DNA of 64,000 nt from Photobacterium piscicola (GCF_900166965.1 NZ_FUZI01000001.1:124001-188000); one strand, 5' to 3'; positions 46,625 through 56,440 are shown, counted from the stretch's first letter. The notes: generated by a model from the letters alone, not told the origin. A program made the numbers and translations.

Positions 46625-46837
46625 ATGTCTAACAAATCAACTGGTCTAGTAAAGTGGTTTAACGAAGAGAAAGGTTTTGGTTTCATTACTCAAGACAACG
46701 GCGGTGCTGACGTATTCGTTCACTTCCGTGCAATCGCTTCTGAAGGCTTCAAAACTCTTGCTGAAGGCCAGAAAGTGTCTTTTGAAGTAGAGCAAGGCCA
46801 AAAAGGTCTTCAAGCTGCAAACGTTGTAGCTCTATAA
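46625..46837 (+). CDS. CspA-family cold-shock protein
   Basis: 70 aa RNA chaperone. One cold-shock domain: [15 protein letters not shown] (RNP1, KGFGFI at 16-21) and VFVHF (RNP2, 30-34). Uses more C-ending (optimal) codons than neighbours, a mark of high expression. Whether it is the cold-inducible or the constitutive paralogue cannot be told. Confidence 0.92.
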
Positions 46838-46864
46838 TTTTATAGTTAATCTATAAAGTTTGAT

Positions 46865-46897
46865 AAAAGCGTAAATAACTCTGTTATTTGCGCTTTT
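46865..46897 (+). terminator. cspA terminator
   Basis: AAAAGCGTAAATAAC / GTTATTTGCGCTTTT stem with one G-T pair, 3-base loop and T tail. Confidence 0.88.
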
Positions 46898-47033
46898 GTA
46901 GTTTCTGGGGCTTGTTTTTAAATATCTTCGCGTTAATCTTTCTGCTAACGCATAATCGACTGCATTATCCGCTAATACCTTACCTTTCTTTATTTACATT
47001 AATTGATTAATTATCATCTAGTCATAATGTTAA

Positions 47034-47249
47034 TTACTTCTGATTAAAATTGACTAATCGTCCATCATAAGCACAAATAATACTAATTACTTCTTTCTTA
47101 AAGATCTGTGGGCATTGATAGTTTGTTTTTAACGATCGCATTTCATTGCGTATATTAGATTCAAATTCTGGAGGATAAACAACATTAATTGATAATGATA
47201 AGCCAGTGATTGTTTGGTGAGTCAGATGAAGGTTTTTCCAATATGTCAT
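47034..47249 (-). CDS. Small hypothetical protein, 71 aa
   Basis: Not recognised. Start at ATG 47249 because AAGGAACAGC directly precedes it; an earlier ATG at 47270 has none. No signal or membrane segment, and two cysteines. Coding status moderate. Confidence 0.5.
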   Translation of the reverse strand: MTYWKNLHLTHQTITGLSLSINVVYPPEFESNIRNEMRSLKTNYQCPQIFKKEVISIICAYDGRLVNFNQK

Positions 47250-47442
47250 GCTGTTCCTTATTAAATCCAATGTCTTTATTTAAATGGTATGACATTCTGT
47301 ATGTGAATGATAGCAGTATTTAGCATGATAAATGTAAACAGGTCGATATTCTGTATAGGGGATAATCTAAGCGGGTTAGGTAATATAAATTGCTAATAAT
47401 AGAAGGATGTTAGGAGTATAAGATATAGAAAGACTCTTTAAT

Positions 47443-47481
47443 CCATTGAAGCTACTGTTAGTATTAAAGTAGCTTCAATGG
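47443..47481 (-). terminator. Hairpin after the PEBP gene
   Basis: CCATTGAAGCTACT / AGTAGCTTCAATGG, perfect 14-bp stem with an 11-base loop, 12 bases past the PEBP stop. T tail is poor. Confidence 0.6.
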
Positions 47482-47492
47482 GAAATTATCTT

Positions 47493-48047
47493 TTATCGAG
47501 CATTAGTTGGCGCGATAAGACGAGCCTTGCCAATAACGTGAGCAAGGATGTTATAACCCGCTAATGCTGGAGATGCATTTTCAGGTAGTTTGATATTGGC
47601 TGTATTTAAGGCATAAACCGTAATTTGGTAATTATGTGGTTTTGCTTTTGGTGGAGGACATGCACCGCCAAAACCTTTAAAACCAAAGTCATTAGTTACC
47701 ATACTTGCACCTTTGGGTAAGTTTTTACCACCAACGGCCCCGGCACCTTCTGCTAATGAATGGATATTGGCCGGAATGTTGATTACACTCCAGTGCCACC
47801 AACCACTTCCTGTTGGCGCATCAGGATCATACATTGTTACAGCAAAGCTTTTTGTGCCAGCAGGGATATCAGTCCAACTTAATTGTGGTGATTCATTCTT
47901 ACCAGTACAACCCCATTGATTAAATAGCTGAGAATTACTTAATGTTTGATCATTAGTAATATTTTGACTGGTTAATGTCATTGCAGCCTGTGACATAAAA
48001 GATGGTAGGGTAAAAAGCAGCGCCACAGCAAGCGTCTTAATCTTCAT
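47493..48047 (-). CDS. YbhB/YbcL-type PEBP family protein
   Basis: 184 aa with a signal peptide ending SQA-AM. Phosphatidylethanolamine-binding-like fold: PQLSWTDIPAGTKSFAVTMYDPDAPTG, WWHWSVINIP, GGACPPPKAKPHNY and a C-terminal AHVIGKARL. Bacterial members are of unclear function. Divergently transcribed from a LysR gene 173 bases away, which probably controls it. Confidence 0.88.
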   Translation of the reverse strand: MKIKTLAVALLFTLPSFMSQAAMTLTSQNITNDQTLSNSQLFNQWGCTGKNESPQLSWTDIPAGTKSFAVTMYDPDAPTGSGWWHWSVINIPANIHSLAEGAGAVGGKNLPKGASMVTNDFGFKGFGGACPPPKAKPHNYQITVYALNTANIKLPENASPALAGYNILAHVIGKARLIAPTNAR

Positions 48048-48220
48048 AGTAGTACCTATGGGTTAGTTAAAACTAATGTTATTTTAATGTGTCATCATTA
48101 TCTAACAATCAGTAAACGTTATGGTGAAATATCTTATACGTATAATGTGTTATTTATTACAATAGCTCAAATCAATAAAACTGTACCAATAGTTGAGAAA
48201 AAATCACTTAAGGATTCAAT

Positions 48221-49132
48221 GTGAGATCACTTCCCCCATTAAAAGGTATTATTTATTTTGAAGCTTCTGCAAGACTACATAGCTTTAAATTAGCAGCAGA
48301 AGAATTATTTGTAACACCAGGTGCTGTGAGTCATCAGATTCAGACACTTGAAGCATTTATTGGTCAAAAATTATTTATTCGCCAACATAGGGGAATTAAA
48401 TTAACCAATGCTGGTGTGCGTTATTTCAATCGTATTGGTTTGATTTTAAAAGATTTAGATCAGGCAACGACAGATATTGGTTTCGTGACAAAAAAACAAA
48501 AAATAACAATAGCGATTCCGCCAACATTATTAAATAAGTGGTTATTACCACGAATTGATTACGCATATCTGAGTGAAAATGATATTTCGGTTGTCTTTAT
48601 TGATACCATTGAAATGTTAGACTTAAATAAAGAAAATATTGATATTTCAATTCGTTATAGTATTGAAAAACCAAATGAAAAATACTGCCGATTGTTATTT
48701 CAGGAACAAATGATTGCTGTTTGTGCACCTGACTATACTGATAAGCCTTTAAGTTACTTGTCAGCAGAATTATTATCAACGAGTACTTTGATTGAAACGA
48801 CGAATAGACTAATTCAATGGGATTTAATTTTAGCGAATAATAATATTAAATTAGACCCTAATCAAAGTAAGATATATTTTCAAAATTCAATGCATGCCAT
48901 TGAAGCAGCAATACAAGGAATAGGTGTTGCTTTTATAAACCGTATTTTTGTTGAATCGTATTTAAAACAAGGCATTCTTATTGAAGCTATTGATATGGGT
49001 GTTATGCAGGATAATATTCCTAGTTATTACTTGGTGAGTAACTATGAAAAAATGCAAAATCCAGCAACTCAACTTCTTTATCAAGAAATTGAGTCATATA
49101 TTAATGATGATATTGTGACAGGTGCTGTTTGA
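48221..49132 (+). CDS. GcvA-type LysR regulator
   Basis: 303 aa. HTH (LKLAAEELFVTPGAVSHQ, as FKLAAEELFVTPGAVSHQIQ) and IRQHRGIKLTNAG are typical of the GcvA/AmpR class. GTG start at 48221 with AGGA upstream. Divergent from the PEBP gene. Effector unknown. Confidence 0.88.
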   Translation: MRSLPPLKGIIYFEASARLHSFKLAAEELFVTPGAVSHQIQTLEAFIGQKLFIRQHRGIKLTNAGVRYFNRIGLILKDLDQATTDIGFVTKKQKITIAIPPTLLNKWLLPRIDYAYLSENDISVVFIDTIEMLDLNKENIDISIRYSIEKPNEKYCRLLFQEQMIAVCAPDYTDKPLSYLSAELLSTSTLIETTNRLIQWDLILANNNIKLDPNQSKIYFQNSMHAIEAAIQGIGVAFINRIFVESYLKQGILIEAIDMGVMQDNIPSYYLVSNYEKMQNPATQLLYQEIESYINDDIVTGAV

Positions 49133-49160
49133 TATGTCTTAACTGTAAATAATAAATAAT

Positions 49161-49313
49161 TTATTCAGTATGCATTGCGGTATCTGTAATTGCATCATCA
49201 TTTTCAATATCTTCAAGCAGTGATCTTAATTGTAAGATTGCTTGTGCTAGCGAGTATTTATTATTACAGACTAATGACTGAATCTGTTGTTGGTAATCAG
49301 ATAACTGTCTCAT
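49161..49313 (-). CDS. Small coupled protein, 50 aa
   Basis: ORF of 51 codons with ATG at 49313 and AGGAC upstream. The start overlaps the stop of the preceding gene (TAATG), so it is translationally coupled. Product MRQLSDYQQQIQSLVCNN..., helical with an acidic end (EDIENDDAITDT). Function unknown; a partner of the secreted protein upstream is possible. Confidence 0.6.
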   Translation of the reverse strand: MRQLSDYQQQIQSLVCNNKYSLAQAILQLRSLLEDIENDDAITDTAMHTE

Positions 49314-49693
49314 TATTTGTCCTTATAAACATCAGTTGTTAATGTTGTACTGTATTTTTCACCAAGTAGTGAATCACGAGCTGCAGACCATGCGTTGGCA
49401 TAGCACATGGCTAATGTCGCTTTATCGCTACTTATTATAGGTCCTTTATCAATGGTAGCTTTTTGGCTAGAGCATTGATTATCAATTTGTTTACTGTATT
49501 TATCGCCTTGATTTGTAAAATTATAAACTTGATTCTTTGCACTTTTTGTTGCTTGTTGTAAACAAAGAATAAGACCTTGTTCATCATAATTCTGGTTACT
49601 GACACATGATTGCACAACAATAGAATTCGTTGCATTTGCTGCTGCTGAAAATAGAGCACCAACAGTAAGGGTGACTAAAATTGTTTTTTTCAT
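49313..49693 (-). CDS. Secreted cysteine-containing protein, 126 aa
   Basis: Starts at ATG 49693 (MKKTILVTLTVGALFSAAANA), a clear Sec signal peptide; the ATG at 49705 adds four residues. Mature part has four cysteines in two plausible pairs (VVQSCVSNQ, LILCLQQAT, NQCSSQK, AMCYANA) and ends in helix SAARDSLL. A little like LprI/DUF1311 proteins, but not enough to assign. Its stop overlaps the 50-aa gene. Confidence 0.6.
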   Translation of the reverse strand: MKKTILVTLTVGALFSAAANATNSIVVQSCVSNQNYDEQGLILCLQQATKSAKNQVYNFTNQGDKYSKQIDNQCSSQKATIDKGPIISSDKATLAMCYANAWSAARDSLLGEKYSTTLTTDVYKDK

Positions 49694-49918
49694 GAAGGGG
49701 TGCATTAGATCTACTCTATCATTATTTAGGTTTTATAATAAATAGTATACCTTAGTCATATATAGTAAATATATAAAATAGCTATTAAGCTTTTATCTTT
49801 GTAACTGATAAAAAATTATTAGATTTAGGTTAAATTTTTGTAATTAATTGTTGTTAATGGGATAAAAATAGATTTATTATGTAATCTGTAAATAATAGAA
49901 AATACTCAAGGATGATGT

Positions 49919-50773
49919 ATGAAAGAAGTAGTATTTGAAAATGATGTTGTTCGGCTTTATTTGAATGATATATCGTTTAAACCTTTGCTAACAAAAAACG
50001 ACGAAATTCTTTATAGTCGTAAATCCTTATTGGGTGATGAGCAGGCTAAACGTGTGCTTATCGAATCTAATTTACGTCTTGTTGTTAGCTTAGCTAAAAA
50101 ATATCGAGCTTCTACTTTGTTATTGAGTGATTTAATTGATGAAGGAAATATTGGTTTAATTACGGCTGTCGAAAAATTTGATCCAGAAAAAGGATTTCGA
50201 TTTTCTACTTATGCATCGTGGTGGATTAAACAGACAATTGAACGGGCAATTCATAATCAAAGTCGTACTATTCGATTGCCAGTACATGTGTCAAAAGAAG
50301 TGAATACGATCTTACGCGCCCATCGTGATTTAATGGCTAAAAATAATAATGAGCCATCACCAGAAGATATTGCTGATTATTTAGAGCGTGATGTGAATGA
50401 CATAACTTTATTAATAACAAATAATCAGCATGTTTTATCATTTGAACAGACATTGAATGAAGATGATCATAATTCGTTATCGTCTTTTGTTGCAGATGAA
50501 CATGCGAATGTAGATAAAGTAATAGAGCGTAGTGATATGCAAAAGATCACTAAAAAAATGTTATATACATTAACTGAACGTGATCGTGAAATTATTTGTC
50601 GTCGGTTTGGATTATTAGGTTATGAACCGCAAACATTACAAGAAGTTGCTGATGCAGTAGGATTAACGCGAGAGCGGATTCGACAATTACAAATAAAAAA
50701 TCTTATGCGGTTAAAGCGCGCTTTAGTGAATGACAATTATGATGTGGAAATGCTGTTTTCAGTATCTGCGTAA
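49919..50773 (+). CDS. RpoS-like alternative sigma-70 factor (RpoQ-type)
   Basis: 284 aa sigma factor with regions 1.2, 2 ([37 protein letters not shown]), 3 and 4 ([20 protein letters not shown]). Similar to RpoS but without its N-terminal extension and with many changes, as in the RpoS-like RpoQ described in Aliivibrio. Would direct RNA polymerase to its own promoter set. Neither nlpD nor a typical rpoS context is present, so it is not the main RpoS. Monocistronic. Confidence 0.82.
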   Translation: MKEVVFENDVVRLYLNDISFKPLLTKNDEILYSRKSLLGDEQAKRVLIESNLRLVVSLAKKYRASTLLLSDLIDEGNIGLITAVEKFDPEKGFRFSTYASWWIKQTIERAIHNQSRTIRLPVHVSKEVNTILRAHRDLMAKNNNEPSPEDIADYLERDVNDITLLITNNQHVLSFEQTLNEDDHNSLSSFVADEHANVDKVIERSDMQKITKKMLYTLTERDREIICRRFGLLGYEPQTLQEVADAVGLTRERIRQLQIKNLMRLKRALVNDNYDVEMLFSVSA

Positions 50774-50960
50774 AAACAATTGTTGCTAATCCTAGTATAA
50801 AAGAGGTGACGTTTGTCATCTTTTTTATTATGGATGTATTGATCATAAATACAGAGTTATGCTCCATATCTGTAGATTGCACTTTATATTGATAGGCATA
50901 TTATAACGTTACATCCTTAGTGATAAAGTCATTATCATTCATAAGTTTAGGAGTATTGTT

Positions 50961-51473
50961 ATGCCAACTACCGATGAAGCATGTGAACATTCAGAATTAC
51001 TTAATGCATTAATCTCTAGGCAATCATTATTATCTACCAATAGAATGCAATATATTGTTTATGCAGCGGCACTTGCTACTCAGAATAAAAAAGTATTACA
51101 AACGATTCAACATCTTGTTGGTGATATCACGCTTAATCAGCGTCAAGATATTCATCATGCTGTGGTTAGAATGGCAGCGACTAATGCTTACTATATGGCG
51201 ATGCATAGTATTGATTTAAAATCTGAAATGACGAATGCAATGCAATTAGCGCCTTTAAAAGAATTAGATGTCGAAGATATAACAAGTTATTATTATGCCT
51301 GTATTGCCGCTTGTTTAGTAAATAATGGTTACAGCTGTTTGAACAATCATATTACATTATTACGTTCTTGTGATGAGTCGGACGATTCTATCAATATGGC
51401 ATTAAGGCTCACAGCATCTGTACTCACTATGTGCCAATCAAGTTTTAATAATGATTACTTCTTAGATAACTGA
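50961..51473 (+). CDS. Helical protein, possibly AhpD-like
   Basis: 170 aa. Helix pattern with QYIVYAAALATQNKKVLQ, RMAATNAYYMAMHSIDL and YYYACIAACLVNNGYSC resembles the CMD/AhpD fold, but the CxxC of active AhpD is missing, so any peroxidase role is doubtful. Start follows AGGAG at 50949. Terminator follows. Downstream of the sigma-factor gene by 187 bases; co-regulation possible. Confidence 0.5.
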   Translation: MPTTDEACEHSELLNALISRQSLLSTNRMQYIVYAAALATQNKKVLQTIQHLVGDITLNQRQDIHHAVVRMAATNAYYMAMHSIDLKSEMTNAMQLAPLKELDVEDITSYYYACIAACLVNNGYSCLNNHITLLRSCDESDDSINMALRLTASVLTMCQSSFNNDYFLDN

Positions 51474-51506
51474 TTGATTTGAAAGTAGATGATTATTATA
51501 GATATA

Positions 51507-51538
51507 AAAAAACCGCTAATAAATTAGCGGTTTTTTTG
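51507..51538. terminator. Terminator before tRNA-Ser
   Basis: AAAAACCGCTAAT / ATTAGCGGTTTTT with a 2-base loop and flanking A/T runs; works both ways, ending the 170-aa gene (+) and the tRNA (-). Confidence 0.9.
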
Positions 51539-51542
51539 AATG

Positions 51543-51633
51543 TGGCGGAGAGATAGGGATTTGAACCCTAGATACGCTATAAACGTATGCCGGTTTTCAA
51601 GACCGGTGCTTTCAACCACTCAGCCATCTCTCC
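51543..51633 (-). tRNA. tRNA-Ser (anticodon UGA)
   Basis: On the minus strand the 91-base sequence begins GGAGAGATGGCTGAGTGG and ends with CCA-type GCCA. The acceptor stem GGAGAGA/TCTCTCC, the D arm, a long variable arm as in class II tRNAs, anticodon loop CTTGAAA giving UGA, and GGTTCAAATCC T arm are all present. Confidence 0.97.
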
Positions 51634-51838
51634 ATGCCGCGAATAATACGGCTATATGTGTGTTATGTAAATATATTTATTCATTATTCAAGTTTGATTG
51701 AATAATGAATAAACAATAATACTATTATCTGTACTCTTTTATGATTTTATCTCAATGTATTTATTTTATAAAATAATAAGTTAAGTTATTAATCGAAGAA
51801 AATTAGTCTTATCGGTTGATGTAATAATCAACAATCGT

Positions 51839-52501
51839 ATGGTATTATCCTCTAAATTTTTAGCATTATTCCAGTATATATATGGATATACGTTAAATAT
51901 TAATATTAGATCACCATTAATCGTTAATGGTATGTTGAGAGATAGTGTTGTGATTGATTTATTGAAAGATATATTGGGATGGACATCGGTGGTGTTTTAT
52001 ATCTTAATCACTATATTTAACACCATGAAAGTTACCCGTTATGCCGCTTTTGCTTCTGCAACAAACGATACAATATGGTCAATTTTAATGGGGTGGTGGC
52101 CGAAAGTTATTCTCAATTTATCGGTTACAGCAATTAATTTATATCGATATTTTAAAGATTTTACTCAAACAGCAAAAATCATTATTCAATTGTTAGCAAC
52201 AGTTATGGTGATAGGCATATCATATATTGTCTATGTTGCTGTTAATGCTTTTATTGCTGAACCCACACTGGCTGTAGGATTACAGTTTGTTGATTTAGGG
52301 GTAATTGTCATTGCTTTATATATGACTGAATTGAAAAAATACCGCAGATTAATGTTGCTATCTGGTTTTGTAGGTATGGTCGGTTATTTTGGTAACCCTC
52401 AGATGATGATAATTAAAGCATTAGTTATTCTAATTATGAGCTATAAACTATTTACAACTCGAAATGATACTCCAGAACAACAAGCCGCCGAAAATAAATG
52501 A
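51839..52501 (+). CDS. YgjV-like inner-membrane protein
   Basis: 220 aa with about six membrane helices. KDILGWTSVVFYILITIFN and ATNDTIWSILMGWWPKVILNLSVTAINLYRYFKD resemble the YgjV/Imp family. The start is uncertain: ATG 51839 and ATG 51932 both lack strong ribosome-binding sites, and the latter fits the family start better. Function unknown. Terminator shared with hns. Confidence 0.7.
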   Translation: MVLSSKFLALFQYIYGYTLNINIRSPLIVNGMLRDSVVIDLLKDILGWTSVVFYILITIFNTMKVTRYAAFASATNDTIWSILMGWWPKVILNLSVTAINLYRYFKDFTQTAKIIIQLLATVMVIGISYIVYVAVNAFIAEPTLAVGLQFVDLGVIVIALYMTELKKYRRLMLLSGFVGMVGYFGNPQMMIIKALVILIMSYKLFTTRNDTPEQQAAENK

Positions 52502-52545
52502 ATTCAGAAGAAAAAGCAGGTTACTCTTCAATTATTTATTGATAT

Positions 52546-52583
52546 AAAAAACGCTCATTGTTAATACAACGAGCGTTTTTTTG
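52546..52583. terminator. Terminator between YgjV-like gene and hns
   Basis: AAAAACGCTC / GAGCGTTTTT stem with inner TTGT/ACAA pairing, T tail on both strands. Confidence 0.9.
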
Positions 52584-52612
52584 AACATTAACTTAATTAA
52601 GTTATGTCTGAA

Positions 52613-53005
52613 TTAGATTTCGAAGCTTGCGAGTGCATCGCCATTATCTAATAATTGTTGTAGTGCTTTAGGTGTACGGCCTTGGCCTGTCCACGTTTTC
52701 TCATCACCATTTTCATCAACAAACTTGTATTTAGCTGGACGAGAAGCTCGCTTTTTCTTGGTTTTTGGTGTGTCACCAATTAATGCAATTAATTCTTCCG
52801 GTGTAATGCCTTCAGCTGCAAGCATATCGCGGTACTTTTGCAGTTTTGCTTCTTGTTCTTTATTTTCAGCTTTAGCTGCTTCTTCTTCCACACGACGTTC
52901 TTCAACGACTTGGGTGAACTTTTGTAGACCTTCTTGTAGATCTTCAATAGACATTTCACGCGCTTGAGCTCTTAAAGAGCGTAGATTTAAAAGAGTTTCA
53001 ATCAT
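52613..53005 (-). CDS. hns: H-NS nucleoid-associated silencer
   Basis: 130 aa. N-terminal oligomerisation helices (LLNLRSLRAQAREMSIEDLQEG), coiled coil, linker, then the DNA-binding motif KYKFVDENGDEKTWTGQGRTP-type sequence, with TWTGQGRTPKAL. Represses AT-rich horizontally acquired genes; in this AT-rich window it could act on the exopolysaccharide leader and the phage-like region, by inference. Confidence 0.95.
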   Translation of the reverse strand: MIETLLNLRSLRAQAREMSIEDLQEGLQKFTQVVEERRVEEEAAKAENKEQEAKLQKYRDMLAAEGITPEELIALIGDTPKTKKKRASRPAKYKFVDENGDEKTWTGQGRTPKALQQLLDNGDALASFEI

Positions 53006-53630
53006 GTTATTAATTCTAAATAAAAGTAATTTTGCCTATTGTACTTAACTTTTATAATAAGACACTAAAAATAGTCACCATAGTTGTAACTAAATCTCAT
53101 TTTTTCTTTTTTAATTGTCATTTTTACTTCTTTTTTATTTAAAGTATAAAATAAGAAGCAATTGACTGTCGTATTATCATTAGTTACACAATAAGAGAAA
53201 TAGCCGAGACTAATTGATAGTCATTATAATAACGGTGCTTGAATTATACTTTAATGCCATCTGTACTATAAAATAATCGATAAATATTTAATGAGTTATT
53301 GATTGTTAAAAACCGATAGCTTCAATTGTTTATGTAACATTAATTTCATATCTAGTCCCTTATACATAAGGTTATGTAGCATATAATTTTATTATCACCA
53401 TGCTTTTTATTAGCAAGTAAGCTGTTTATTTGTTTCAACTTGTAACGTGAAAGTGTTTTTTTTGATTGTTAATTCATCAAAGAGGTCATATTCGCTCAAA
53501 AAATTCATTACATTAAGTAGAATAAAAAAAATTCATCGTTACCATTACTGATGTTATTTGTATGATTAGTGTTAAAAGAACATCATATGTGTAACTTTTC
53601 ATGGATGATATATAGCAGTAAGGATATCGT
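53006..53630. other. AT-rich region upstream of hns and BCCT gene
   Basis: 625 bases between divergent hns and the transporter. Rich in A/T tracts, probably curved, as at hns promoters. AAGGA at 53619 serves the transporter. No gene or clear RNA seen. Confidence 0.35.
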
Positions 53631-55553
53631 TTGAATACATTACGTAAAAACTTCGAATTAATTGATAAGCCCACATTCTTTGGGGCATTAGCAATGTTGA
53701 TTTCAGTGGTTGTGCCACTCCTTTTATTTCCAAAAGAAGGCGCGGAGTGGATTGCTGTTGCAAAAACCTTCATGACTGACCAACTGGGATTTTTATATTT
53801 AGCGCTGGGTATGGCTGCCTTTTTCTTTATGATTTATATTGTTTTTTCTGATATTGGTCAAATTAAATTAGGTGATGCAGATGAAGCGCCTGAATTTAAA
53901 ACCGCATCATGGGCGGCAATGCTTTTCTGTGGTGGTATCGGTGCCAGTATTTTGTACTGGGGTGCTATTGAGTGGGCTTATTATTATCAAAGTCCACCAT
54001 TTCAATTGCAACCAGGAAGTGAAGAAGCTGTTCGTTGGGCCGCAACTTACGGTGTTTTCCACTGGGGTCCTATTGCATGGTGTATTTACCTTGTACCAGC
54101 AGTGCCAATTGCGTATTTCTTCTATGTACGTAAGCAACCAGTCTTGAAAGTTTCAGCAGCGTTAATGCCTGTTATTGGTGAAGCGCGTAGCCATGGTTGG
54201 ATTGGTAAAGTTATTGATGTGTTATTTATTTTTGGATTATTAGGTGGTGGTGCTACAACATTAGGTTTGGCCGCACCGTTGATTACTGAAGGTGCACATT
54301 ATCTCTTTGGCACGCCTAAGACGACAGAAACACAGATTATCGTATTGCTTATCTGTACCTGTATTTTTGGATACTCTGCTTATGCTGGTATGGAAAAAGG
54401 CATCAAAGTTCTGAGTAACATTAACTTTTGGGGAGCATTAGGCTTACTTGCCTTTATTCTTGCTGTTGGTCCAACGATTTTCATGTTAGAAACGGGCCTC
54501 GATTCATTGGGACGTATGCTATCTAACTTCTTCATCATGGCAACTTGGGCAGAACCTTTCGGTGGTTATGGTACGTTTGAAGATACACACTTCCCACAAG
54601 ATTGGACTATTTTCTACTGGGCATGGTGGCTAGTCTTCGCACCAAGTATGGGTCTATTTATTGCCCGAATTTCTCGTGGTCGTACAATTAAGCAGATGGT
54701 TACAGGCTCGATCTTCTTCGGTTCGATGGGTTGCTTCCTCTTCTTTATGGTATTGGGTAATTATGGCTTATCATTACAATTATCTGGTGCACTTGACGTG
54801 GTTGGTATTTTAAATGCAGATGGCGCAACTAAAGCTATCTTCTCTATTCTTGAACAACTGCCGTTCAGTACCATTGTTATTGCTGTATTTACCTTGCTAT
54901 GTTTAATTTTCACAGCAACAACGTTTGACTCTATTTCGTATATTCTTGCTTCTGTGGTTCAAAATGATGTAACAGAAGAGCCTATGCGTTGGAACCGTTT
55001 ATTTTGGGCTTTTGCAATGTCGTTCATGCCATCAGTGCTGATGTTTATGGGTGGACTTGCAACGTTACAAACAGCCGCAATTGTGGGTGGATTACCACTG
55101 TTATTTATTACTGTTATGTTAATGATATCTGCTGTAAAAGCGGCCTCACTAGATTTAAGAAACCAAGATGGTTATGAAGATCCAGTCATTAATATCGAAG
55201 AACTGCCTGATGTTGATCCATGGTCAACCGAAGGTATGGCACTTGCAAAATTTGAACAATTAAAAGATATAGCGATTGAAGCAGCAAACACTGAGCGTGA
55301 TGCGCTGAATGCAATCTGGAAAATTAAGAAAACAATTCGTGCCCAAGCATTAGCAAGTGGTGATAGTGGTATTGATTCTGGTGATGTACCTCAAGAGTTA
55401 GCAGAAGAGCTGCATCGATTAACAGCAGAAGCGATGGCAGCGAAAGAAGCGAAACTTGAAGCATCAGAATTGGCTCAAGAAGCACGAATTATGTTTAACG
55501 AGATCATGAAACAAAAAGAAGAAATGTCAGATATAGAAGTACAAAAAGCATAA
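53631..55553 (+). CDS. BCCT-family betaine/carnitine/choline transporter
   Basis: 640 aa, 12 membrane helices, osmoprotectant uptake. GGIGASILYWGAIEWAYYYQ and the signature region (FYWAWWLVFAPSMGLFIARISRGRT) with substrate-box tryptophans. A cytoplasmic tail of about 120 residues after the last helix is rich in A, E and K (EAANTERDALNAIWKIKK), probably a coiled coil and osmosensing. TTG start at 53631 with AAGGA nearby. Closest to the CaiT/BetT group. Confidence 0.9.
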   Translation: MNTLRKNFELIDKPTFFGALAMLISVVVPLLLFPKEGAEWIAVAKTFMTDQLGFLYLALGMAAFFFMIYIVFSDIGQIKLGDADEAPEFKTASWAAMLFCGGIGASILYWGAIEWAYYYQSPPFQLQPGSEEAVRWAATYGVFHWGPIAWCIYLVPAVPIAYFFYVRKQPVLKVSAALMPVIGEARSHGWIGKVIDVLFIFGLLGGGATTLGLAAPLITEGAHYLFGTPKTTETQIIVLLICTCIFGYSAYAGMEKGIKVLSNINFWGALGLLAFILAVGPTIFMLETGLDSLGRMLSNFFIMATWAEPFGGYGTFEDTHFPQDWTIFYWAWWLVFAPSMGLFIARISRGRTIKQMVTGSIFFGSMGCFLFFMVLGNYGLSLQLSGALDVVGILNADGATKAIFSILEQLPFSTIVIAVFTLLCLIFTATTFDSISYILASVVQNDVTEEPMRWNRLFWAFAMSFMPSVLMFMGGLATLQTAAIVGGLPLLFITVMLMISAVKAASLDLRNQDGYEDPVINIEELPDVDPWSTEGMALAKFEQLKDIAIEAANTERDALNAIWKIKKTIRAQALASGDSGIDSGDVPQELAEELHRLTAEAMAAKEAKLEASELAQEARIMFNEIMKQKEEMSDIEVQKA

Positions 55554-55583
55554 CTTACTATTAATTAAGATATAAATTAATAT

Positions 55584-55610
55584 AAGGCGATCTTCGGATC
55601 GCCTTTTTTT
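55584..55610 (+). terminator. BCCT gene terminator
   Basis: AAGGCGATC / GATCGCCTT stem with a stable TTCG tetraloop and seven T. Confidence 0.95.
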
Positions 55611-55641
55611 GTGTTTTTAAATAAATACAAATAGCAATTAT

Positions 55642-56280
55642 TTATATATGGTTAATAGAAATAATCACTTTCCCCATGATTGTAATGTCAGCTTGAGCAA
55701 CTGCAATGGAAGATTGACCGTAGTGCAATACTAGCTGATTGCCGGGCAAACGTTGAATATCATTAATCGACATAAGGTTATCAATTGTGATCAGATAGCT
55801 ACCACTAATAGGTAAAGTATCATTTTGGTCGATGATCATTGTCGTTGAAGCTGTTTGTAGCGCCATGAAATGATGTGGTTCAGTCTGTGATTGCTTAAGT
55901 AATATTGGATCAAAAGATAAGGCTGGCAGAGCGGTGAGTTCACCTGATTTCAATTGATAATGCGGTAATGTTAAAGCATGAGAATCTAAATATTGTTCTG
56001 ATTTACTCATTTCAGGAAATGCGTCACCTTCATTTAATAATAACCACCTTAGTGATACTCCTGTCGCAAGGTGAGATCGAATAGCAATTTCAAATGGGGT
56101 GGTTTCTCGAGAATGCCATGTTGATACAGTGCCGCGTGGGATACCAAAAACATCAGCAAGATTTTGATATTCATCAATGTTTAATAATGAGCATAATTTA
56201 GATGTAACAGCTTTTCCACCAAGATATGGATAAGTAGAAATAATAGGAATATGAGATTTAGGTGTCATATTAGGTTTCAT
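55642..56280 (-). CDS. 186-type CI phage repressor
   Basis: 212 aa. HTH domain of the Phage_CI_repr type (QNLADVFGIPRGTVSTWHSR, then HLATGVSLRWLLLNEGDAF) and a C-terminal oligomerisation domain (LITIDNLMSINDIQRLPGNQ). This is the layout of coliphage 186 and K139-type CI. Like 186 CI, no LexA-type Ala-Gly cleavage pair with Ser/Lys dyad is evident, so induction may need an antirepressor. The nearby partners int, apl and cII are not present in the window. Confidence 0.82.
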   Translation of the reverse strand: MKPNMTPKSHIPIISTYPYLGGKAVTSKLCSLLNIDEYQNLADVFGIPRGTVSTWHSRETTPFEIAIRSHLATGVSLRWLLLNEGDAFPEMSKSEQYLDSHALTLPHYQLKSGELTALPALSFDPILLKQSQTEPHHFMALQTASTTMIIDQNDTLPISGSYLITIDNLMSINDIQRLPGNQLVLHYGQSSIAVAQADITIMGKVIISINHI

Positions 56281-56420
56281 TTTGGACTCTCAACCTTATC
56301 AAGGTAATGGTAATAACAACAGATTAAGCCTCTAATACCGACAATAACACGCATGAGTGATACTGTGTGCATAGTGTTTGTCTAATGTTTTTTTTATTAA
56401 TTATACATTTAGTTTATGTG

Positions 56421-56440
56421 TTGGTATGTAAATTTACCAA
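56421..56440. repeat. Candidate operator
   Basis: Inverted hexamers TTGGTA and TACCAA with an 8-base AT-rich centre, 141 bases upstream of the cI start. Confidence 0.4.

Noticed and set aside
50961-51473. Active AhpD peroxidase
   Set aside because: No CxxC motif; only a loose helical resemblance.
51543-51633. tRNA-Ser as attachment site for the phage-like region
   Set aside because: It is 4 kb from cI with hns and a transporter between, and no duplicated tRNA 3' end was found in the phage-like region.
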